A stretch of DNA of 64,000 nt, taken from Sparassis latifolia (lineage: Eukaryota > Basidiomycota > Agaricomycetes > Polyporales > Sparassidaceae). Under the pieces are notes generated by a model. It was not told the DNA's origin, ran no database searches, and saw nothing but the letters and a program-made list of their open reading frames with translations. The stretch is taken from contig CM031556.1 of the NCBI GenBank assembly GCA_018466975.1, forward strand, positions 4,278,001 to 4,342,000, written 5' to 3'. A program made the translations under genes and the position numbers. Of the stretch, positions 56,424-64,000 are shown piece after piece. How positions within the stretch are numbered: the first letter of the stretch is position 1; every line of letters starts with the position of its first letter.

Positions 56424-59400
56424 GGGCTGACATTTTCTCGCTGATACCCAAGTTCGATACACCCCCGAGTCCCCTGCCAAAAAGAGGAAGGTTTCGTGTG
56501 ACAGCGAAGAGGGCGTAGCAGATGCAGGGCCATCAGAGGTACAAACCACTGAGCCTGACATTGCGATGCATGAAGGATCTCCAAAACAGCCTGCAACTAC
56601 GACGGGACAGGTCAAGGTAAGCTGCATCTTCCATATTCTCACTCCAAGTTCTTAGTCTTTGCAGAATGGGGTTTCCAGGGTACTAGCGGAGTGGACGCCA
56701 TGCCTCCGTGACCTTCTCGCTGACCTTCTGTCCACAGAAGCTCATCCGAACATTCCCGGTCTGTGTGCATGCGATGGCCCTTTGGTTGCACAATGCTGCA
56801 ACTGCTTTCAAGGCACTGCGTTCTGTGGGGCATGTATCTCGAAGGCCCATTGTCATGATCCTTTCCATTGGATCGATCTATGGAATGGCGAGTTCTTCGA
56901 GAAAGTCGACATAGGGATGTTTGGATATATTCTTTACCTTGGGCATTACGGGCAGCCCTGTCCGGACTTGGTCGACCGTCTGAAACCATCGAAATTTGTA
57001 GTCACGCACACTAACAGGATTCACGAGCTTGCAGTGCATTGGTGCCATTGCGCTGGAGTGCCAGAGCGCATCTCGCAAATGTTGCATGCCGGATTATTCC
57101 CCGCCACTTTAGATCACCCAGAAAGCGCATTCACTGTGGCGCTGCTGAAGGAGTGGCACATGCATGCCCTAACGTCGAAGAAGGGGGTGTACGACTACAT
57201 GTACGCCATCAGACGCCTCACCAACAATTCCGCACCGCACACTGTCAAGGTACGCATGTGTATTGATGAACGTCGATAGTCGCTGACTGAACGTTGCAGA
57301 ATCGATACAGAGAATTTAACATTGTTAGTCGAATTTGGCGTTATATCACCATGATGAAGCATAGTCGCAACTTCCACGGGATGGCCCTTCCAAATCGCGA
57401 CCCTCAATCTCTCACCATGCCGTGCTTTATATGTCCATGGCCAGGCATGAATATGCCTCAAGATTAGAGGCAGACCCCAGCAGCGCTCGCATGAGTCTAA
57501 ATTTATTATTTATCGTGTGTCAAGTTCTCAAGTTCGCGCTAGATATATTCATACCTGTGAGCTCAGTGGCGACGGCAATCACGGCTTACAGAAGAAATGA
57601 AAACACGATGACCCGAACGATGTTAGTTTGGGTTTGAGACAAGGGTATTTCGTGCATCCAGACAAGATGAGCAAGTACATGGACTCTATTGAGGCCGAAC
57701 TGGCTGTGAGTACTCAGCCACTATGAGCAGGAGTGCTCTAATGGAAGATGTAGCCCGAGACTTGTAGTGGTTTCAAATTTGCGCGAGCGCAATGCCCGGG
57801 CAAATTCCGCAACCTCAACGTGAGCGGCGTCATTGCTGTCATATGCATACGCCATGGGTGTTTCCAACCAGCGGCCATGGTGGATTTACAAAAGGGAGAA
57901 CGGTGCATTTCGACGCAACATCTCGTGCTCAGCGATTAACACAGCAGTAGGTTTAGCCACATGGACTTTGCCCTTGCAGGGGCTCTGGCAGGCCTCGAGG
58001 AACTGCAACATATTATATTCACCTATGATGTCACCTGCATCTACAAGATCAACATCCTCAAATGTTTTGGTGCACAGTTTCCTCAACTCGTGCCCCTACT
58101 TGACCGGATACAGATGCTGCTACCGAAAATGCACATGCTTGCCCACAAAGAAGTGTGTCAGGTGCTGTATGCGCTCTGCTACACGTGGGGCACTGGACTT
58201 ATGCACGGAGAGAGCGTCGAGCATCCATGGGCCGAGCACAACCAGGCTGGCCTCAGTACATGTGAGATGGGAGCGGGACATCGTCATGATACTCTGAACG
58301 ACATCCACAATTATTGGAATTGGCGAAAGGTGGAGAATGTCGGTGAGTTTCTCACCGTTGTAGTTTATATAATCATGCCAACTTAGTGACCCTAACGAAC
58401 CGTAATAGGAGCATTTCTCGCACGCAAAGTCAATGAAGTGTTCAAAGGCCAAGAAGAGAAGACTCAACTGTACGATGCATTGACCGAAGTCGCCGGTGCG
58501 GAGAAAGTGTCGACGTGGCAGCAGATGGATGTCGACCCGAAGCAGAAGGGGAAGCAGGTGGAGAGTGTGTACTTACTAAATGATGCTAAAGGTGAGTTAT
58601 TTTCCCAGTGCTGTTGGGTGTGCTTAACATGTCTTAGTGCCTACCGCCAGGCGTGCTTATCAAGAGCTCACGAAGATGGAGATTCAGCCGCAAGATGGAC
58701 AGATGGATCTTGCAGTGGGCAAGGCACCATCAGGTGCCGCGCAGTTCCTGAAGACCGCTCTGCAGCTTGAGCAGAGGCAGTACGTCAGCCCTCTGTCTTA
58801 CGATGTTATATGTCTCACGTTCACACAGATTGGCACTGGAATCTCACCTAGCGAAGCACAAGGATGGCGACAATATTTCTGTTAGTGAATCGGCGAGTCT
58901 GGAAGCAGAACGGCAGGGCTTGCAATGTGATATAGATAAGTGGTGTCACCAGCAAGCGGCGTTCATGCCGAAGATTGAGTTGCCAGATGCAGAGGATGTG
59001 GAGGACGACGAAGATGACGAAACACACGGAAGACCGGAATCCGAGGCGCTGGCACTCCCCTCCGACTTCAGTGGCAGCGAGCGCCAGACGTTTGGATTAG
59101 AAATTCTCGTCGCCTTCGAGAGACGCATCCGGATGGGGCAGACATACGACCTACTCAATGCTGTCAAAGAATCACTACGGCATCAAGGCGCATTTCTCAG
59201 TGACAAGACTAAGCACGCGCAGGGACAGAAGGACAACACTTGAGCCCAGAGGATGATCCAGAGCGCGGCCGAGCACACAGGAAGTCTCGCACGGCGATAC
59301 AACCACAATCGACAAAGGTTGATCAACCTCGGGATGGATGATGACGACTCGCCCTTACGCACAATCGACCTCAAGAAGGACCTAACTATCAAAAATGTAC

Positions 59401-59926
59401 ATGTTGCGCGCTCACTCGGGGATAGCAAGGAAGTGCGTGCGTGGTTCTGGAATGTAGCTCCCCCTGGAGTGACAGCTCAAGATGTTACAGCTTGGGCTGT
59501 TGAAGGTACGCTGATCTCTCTCAGATGATACAGTGCGAAATTCATTAACCGTTTGTGGCGCCAACAGTGGAACGAGTTGAATGGTTCCGAGCTAGCGCCG
59601 AGAAAGCACGTCACGACGAAGAGGTCAACAAACTGCACGAAGAGTTTCGACGAACGATACGTGCTTGGCGGCATATGAACGAAGCATGGCGGACTGTGGG
59701 GGAGAAGGAGAACATCGAGAGAGGTGCTCAAGCCTATGCAAGGAAGAAGGCGAAGATGTTTGGAAGGATGGCTGCAGGGTGCGAGGGGACTTTTAGGAAA
59801 TCGAGAAGGGATCCAGATGGGGAGAAACTTGACTATAGTCAGGTGCATTGTCGGCTGATGTCAGGATGTGCAAAGAGTGCTTACCTGTTCAACAAACCTC
59901 AAGGGGGATGCTACTGCCATGAGTAA
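56424..59926 (+). pseudogene. KDZ-3 transposase (CxC2-type KDZ)
   Basis: An early exon holds the basic nuclear-localisation motif SPAKKRKV. Intron 56617-56664 leads to the Cys/His cluster CACDGPLVAQCCNCFQ, CGACISKAHCHDPFHWI (CxC2 type). YILYLGHYGQPCP, VHWCHCAG and LFPATLDHPESAFTVALL follow to the GTACGC donor at 57250. The next exon (from 57300) reads NRYREFNIVSRIWRYITMMK. The stretch 57460-57640 has several stops. The catalytic core is well preserved: YDVTCIYKINILKCFG (58020-58070), LPKMHMLAHKEVC, YTWGTGLMHGESVEHPWAEH, giving Asp and Glu as likely ligands. Introns near 58343 and 58592, then acidic and helical C-terminal exons follow. One TGA (about 59242) interrupts the C-terminal frame. It is the best preserved transposase in the window and runs toward the right end of KDZ-3. 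Confidence 0.87.
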
Positions 59927-60039
59927 GAGCAAGCACAGATGAAGCAGCGCAGCTGTGTGGACTTATACTAACACCGACATTCTTCTTCATGCGAGCATTG
60001 AACTATAATTTTACATATTTGTTTTCTTTCCTGTAGCTT

Positions 60040-60429
60040 TGAGATAATCCACCTTCTCTCGACTTTTGTGAGGGGAAGGTGGATCATCTATGTTGCTAAG
60101 ACATGATCTAATGTACATAGAGTTGACTCAACAAGTGGATCATCCAGAGATGATCTTAAGATGATCTTCATTGAGATGATTTTAGCTGAGATAATCCAAG
60201 TCAAGATAATCTTAATTGGACTTTGGATAATCTTGCACAGGATAATCCCACCTGAGGTACTCACACTGAAGATAATCTAGTCCACACTGGCGAAAGATAA
60301 TCATTGGATGATCCTGCTTAAGATAATCTCAGACAAGATCATCATAAGATCATCCATATGGGACTGCTTAGTTAGGAGGAAGTTAATCCTTTTTCCGTGC
60401 TTATTAGCACTAAAGATTATCCTCAATAA
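60040..60429. repeat. KDZ-3 right subterminal GATAATC array
   Basis: AGATAATC, GGATAATC and GATGATC units recur every 15-35 bp, in both orientations. The inner boundary is near 60040. It mirrors the left array at 19798-20370. Confidence 0.82.
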
Positions 60430-60553
60430 CTGACATCACTGATGCAACATGTCTTCAGCATGCGCTCCAATGGAACATTGTGCAAGACATATTAGATGTT
60501 CCTTATCATGTTCAGAACATGTGACATGTCCAAAAACATAATCTGTTCCTTGG

Positions 60554-61886
60554 ATGTTCAGACACTGTTCTAAGGCAGAACATCCACTTTTGCCCCCAGT
60601 GATAGGAGTTGTCCCTGGCTCCCTCTCTGCCGAGGATGGCATCGAGGTCGCGACTCACTGCAAGAGTATCCTTTCCGCTCATGATATTGACGACGTCCAC
60701 GTCGAAATTCGCGAGTCGGGGGTCATCCGCTCCGCCGGTCCCAAGATGTACAAGCCCGTCCCCACCTCCAACGCCACCGCCCGGGCCCGAGAGCCTTTCT
60801 CCACTGCCCTCGGTCTCCCCATCTGCGCCGAAGTTACCCCATCCATCGAGGGAACTGGCGGATTCTTCATCTCCGACCCTCGCAACCCCGGCAAGATCTA
60901 CCTCGTCACGGCCAGACACGTCGTCTTCCACCCTGATAAGGGTTCCAACGAGCTCTACAGCACCGCGACTCCAGCCAGCGCCGCAGGAACGTCTTGCTGT
61001 TTGGCGACGCCGCTATCGAGAAGCATATCACGACCATCGAGTCCGAGATCGGCGGCAAGCATATCATCATCAAGCAGCTCGAGAGGCGGTTGGAGATTGC
61101 TGAGCAGCTGGATGAGGAGGACGCTGAGGCGGAGCGGAATCGGGTCCTGCCCCAGTTGGAGGAGGCGTGGAAGGCGATCGGAGCCCTCGAGAAGTTCCTC
61201 GCGGACGACTCCAGAGACTGGAAGGAGCGGGAGAACCGTGTGCTCGGCTACATCGTTCTGTCTCCCCCCATCGGTCTCGACGTCGGGGAGGAAGGGTTCA
61301 CGGAGGACTGGGCGGTGATTGAGATCGACGATTCCAAAGTCGACTCGACCAACTTCGTCGGAAACGTCATCGACCTCGGCACCACCATCCCCGTCGACAA
61401 GCTCACGGCCTGGATGATCCCCACCCCGCCAACCCGCCTTCGTTCGAGTATCCGGGAAGCCGTCTCCTCGAGTTGTACGGCACCATCTCGGACGAGGAGA
61501 TGTGGAAGCCTAGCCCGAAGACCCTCGACCACGACAACGACCCGTGCATTATGGTCATCAAGCGCGGCTACGCCTCCGACCTCACCGTCGGACGCCTCAA
61601 CACCATCCGTTCGTTCACCAGGGTCTACTTCAAGAGCCAGCCCGGTCAGATGTCGAAGGAGGTCGCCGTCTTGCCTCGCAACTACAAGTCTGGTGCCTTC
61701 TCCAGGCCTGGCGACTCTGGCTCGGCTGTCGTCGATGGCAAGGGCAGGTTTGTCGGCTTGCTCACTGGCGGCGCTGGAGTCACTGAAGAGTCCGACTGCA
61801 CCTACCTTACCTCCATCAACTTCCTCCTCAAGCGCATGTTGGAGCACGGTCTCAAGGCTAACCTCTCCCCCTCCCTCAATGCTTAA
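60554..61886 (+). pseudogene. Trypsin-like serine peptidase, 5'-truncated and frameshifted
   Basis: GC-rich third positions mark this as unlike the mobile DNA to its left. The frame enters at PVIGVVPGSLSAEDGIEVA, without the expected start region. It shows VEGTGG-like IEGTGGFFISD, then the catalytic His in YLVTARHVVFHPD (about 60900). After a frameshift near 60958 it continues FGDAAIEKHITTIESEIGGK, a helical insert, and DWAVIEIDD with the likely Asp (about 61310). After a second shift near 61425 it gives LYGTISDEEMWKPS and the catalytic Ser in SRPGDSGSAVVDGKGRFVGL (about 61705), ending at 61886. His, Asp and Ser in this order fit the trypsin fold. The upstream sequence at 60450-60590 is repeat DNA, so the 5' end was probably lost by an insertion or rearrangement. 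Confidence 0.75.
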
Positions 61887-63444
61887 ATGCCATCCGCTCT
61901 TCAGATCCCGAAGCCGACTCGTTTCTTCCTCTCTTCAAGTTGTTCTATGACTTCTTCTTATCCTTATTCCTTTTCCCGTCCTCCCACCCGTTTCTTCTTC
62001 TACGACCTCGTTTTTTTACTCTTCACTCTCCTTTATCTACGGACTCGTCGTCAGTTAGACTAGTACCGGATACTTCCTTCGTACGGCACTCGGTCTCGTG
62101 CTGGGCGTGACGTGGCTTCTTCCACACTGCGGTATTAACCCCTTGTCTCCTTCTCTTACTTAATCGCTTATGATGTACTTCTACACGATATGCTGTTGCG
62201 AAATGACATTGTTACTTTGCGGGTTTTTACTTACGTTCGATGGACTGAAGCGCCTCATAGGTACGTACCCTGCGGTGCAAGCTTAAGCCGTTTACGATCT
62301 TCTGCCACCTTCGATCTCATTTCATTCTGACCGCGTGTATCTCTCAGCACCATGACTTCCGTTGGGCTTTTGCCAGCTGTTTCACTCTTTCAATCTTCGC
62401 CAACGCAGTGCTTACTACATGGGCGTATCGTACTATCATCTGCGCGCAAGTTCTGTCTTGCAGCGCTTCCAGGTGCATGCTGTGATATCGCCAGACAGCT
62501 GTCGCCGTTGACTCGAAATTTTAGGAACGTACGCGTGTTAACTGCCGAGCCCACGTCCCCATGTTTGCCTCATGTCATAGTTCTGGACAAGGTTCTCCGT
62601 TTTGTGCCATATCACCGGGTTCCTCTACTTGTCGTGGCGAACTTCTTCCTGGGATAGTAGGAATATCGTGCTATTGTCGCAAGGATCAATGCCAATTAAC
62701 TCAGAACCATGGATCGATCCGCTGGTTCCGTATTGGCTCTACCCATTATATTCCCAGTGATGTGGACACGAAGCATTCGAAGCTCCGTCTTAGTACTACT
62801 AGGTGCGCCGCTCACTACTATCCTTTGAATCACTAGCTTACGCGTCCTGGCATGTGCCTCAATGGAAGCATTAGCGACCTGCAGCTAAGTGTTCCGGCGC
62901 AACCTAGACTCTTTCGGGAGGCTGCTAGAGTCAGAGCGACTCTTCGTGGATGATGTTTCCTGTTCGGATTCATCAGCATTTTGCATGCTGAAGGTGGTAA
63001 TCGATTATGGCACAGTCGTGTACCGAATGAGACTCCTTACGTTAAGCATCGATGCCAGTCGCAGTATAGTGGGGCACTATCACCTGCAGGATCAACGATA
63101 TGCCTGATCACTCAGCTGCGACTAGTCTCTTATGTAGTATGTAGAGCACCACGCTGATCTGCAGAGATAGTGTTGCAATACCAGATTTTTTTGGCATCAC
63201 TAAGTTGGTTCCTACATGCTTCAGGGTTGAAGTCACAAGTTCAGGCTTTATACATTGTTTTTTATTCTACACTGTCAGTACGCAGCTACAGGTGCGGTCA
63301 GCGCTTCCGAGTTGTTGTTCTTTGTGGCTGCGTAAGATCTCGATCGAACGGCGACGTAGCGCCCGCTGCCGCCATGGCGTTAAAAGGTCCCTTTTGATCA
63401 TGAGCACCAATATGCGATAACTGGTTTTTCTCATTCTGGACTCG
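61887..63444. other. Intergenic region
   Basis: Pyrimidine-rich sequence follows the peptidase stop (likely 3' UTR). Then there are no convincing coding frames; a 101-codon frame at 62352-62657 has no recognisable features. Confidence 0.5.
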
Positions 63445-64000
63445 ATGGATCCCCTCAAGCAATTTCTTCATATCCTGAAAGAAGACATCGCATGGCACAA
63501 ATTCGTCGACGATGGCCAGAAATGGCCGCCTAACGTGCGTGAACTATGTGGCGGACTACTCACAGATTCTCGACGGGTTCCACCTTGGGTAACGACGGTA
63601 AATACATCCCTACTATATCGTCTGGTTTTCTGTGCTCTAAGTGCTCCATACACAGGGCCCCTATCCCGCCGTTGATCGTCGAACGGAACCCCTGCTGGAG
63701 GAATTGCAAAACACGTTCAAATCGCATGCTGGCTCACTCGAGGACGCGGTCTTCGATCAGCAATTACGGGGCATGTTCGGGACCCTTCTCAGTGATTGCG
63801 CCAGACTTCGAAACGTCATTTCATCCGATAGTCTCTGTGGCAGCGCCAATCCGAAGGAATCATTCCTGATTGTCATGATATCCAACGTGATGTCCTCCGT
63901 GACAGCAGATTTTTCCATAGAGTAAGCATCCCTTGGCAGTGTGCTATCTTTCAACTGATCATCGTGTTTTGTGAAGTGAAAACGTTTTGGTTGCCTTGCC
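63445..64000 (+). CDS. Unknown gene, 5' part (runs off the window)
   Basis: Three exons splice in frame: 63445-63597 (MDPLKQFLHILKEDIAWHKF to PPWVTT), 63656-63921 (GPYPAVDRRTEPLLEELQNT to TADFSI) and from 63977 (DENVLVAL..). The introns are 63598-63655 (58 nt, GTAAAT..CACAG) and 63922-63976 (55 nt, GTAAGC..GTGAAG). The reading frame has no stop or frameshift, unlike the elements to the left, so this is probably a live host gene. No domain is recognised from the 140 or so residues visible. Confidence 0.65.

Larger units (their letters stand above)
19786..60441 (+). mobile_element. KDZ-3: KDZ transposon (about 15.5 kb before nested insertions)
   Basis: The left end is CATCTTTGTCAG (19786-19797). 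The right end, read inward, is CAGTGATGTCAG (reverse complement of 60430-60441). From the TCAG inward the two ends are inverted copies for about 38 bp (19793-19830 and 60397-60434, with GATAATCTTTAGTGCTAATA). The flanks TTGCAAC (19779-19785) and ATGCAAC (60442-60448) fit a 7-bp duplication with one mismatch. Its transposase (56.4-59.9 kb) runs toward the right end. It encloses the 25.2-kb LTR element. Confidence 0.75.

Noticed and set aside
1..64000. CRISPR arrays, bacterial operons, rRNA or tRNA genes
   Set aside because: No such structures seen; introns and element types mark the sequence as fungal, and the regular arrays are transposon subterminal repeats.

Overview
The window is eukaryotic, most likely from an agaricomycete (mushroom-type) basidiomycete. 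It has short GT..AG introns of about 45-60 nt, Ty1/copia and LTR elements, and above all several transposases of the Kyakuja-Dileera-Zisupton (KDZ) superfamily, one of them linked to a TET/JBP-type dioxygenase. That pairing is characteristic of basidiomycete genomes. Almost the whole window is a stack of nested mobile elements. Host-like genes are seen only at the right edge (60.5-64 kb).

Layout. 0.3-1.8 kb: decayed Ty1/copia pol end plus LTR. 2.5-4.9 kb: mosaic of inverted repeats and G-rich repeats. 5.5-16.1 kb: a KDZ transposase pseudogene (here KDZ-1), broken by a solo LTR (7112-7639, TSD GCATT) and by a 7.3-kb KDZ element with long terminal inverted repeats (KDZ-2, 8413-15756). 17-18.1 kb: an unknown minus-strand gene. 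19786-60441: a third KDZ element (KDZ-3). Inside it, a 25.2-kb LTR element (21090-46283, TSD CATGA) interrupts one of its minus-strand genes. Inside the LTR element sits a fourth, 20.6-kb KDZ transposon (KDZ-4, 23341-43961, TSD ATGCGAG). After 60.5 kb come a 5'-truncated trypsin-like peptidase gene and the start of an unknown gene.

KDZ-4 has 42-bp perfect terminal inverted repeats and inverted subterminal tandem arrays. It carries a proline/serine-rich repeat protein, a cysteine-cluster/coiled-coil protein, a multi-exon unknown protein, a TET/JBP 5-methylcytosine dioxygenase-like gene, a CxC2-type KDZ transposase and a small coiled-coil ORF. KDZ-3 carries an interrupted minus-strand gene, an AT-hook gene, another unknown multi-exon gene and the best preserved KDZ transposase. 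The three elements with resolved ends share a terminal signature, 5'-CA-N6-TCAG, and a 7-bp target duplication. Each has its own subterminal repeat motif (CCTATATAGG, GATAATC, or GGCGGTGGGCCGAT).

Most element genes carry frameshifts or stops. These look like decayed copies, but single-base assembly indels cannot be excluded. Coordinates of multi-exon genes are hand-read and approximate unless splice sites are stated.
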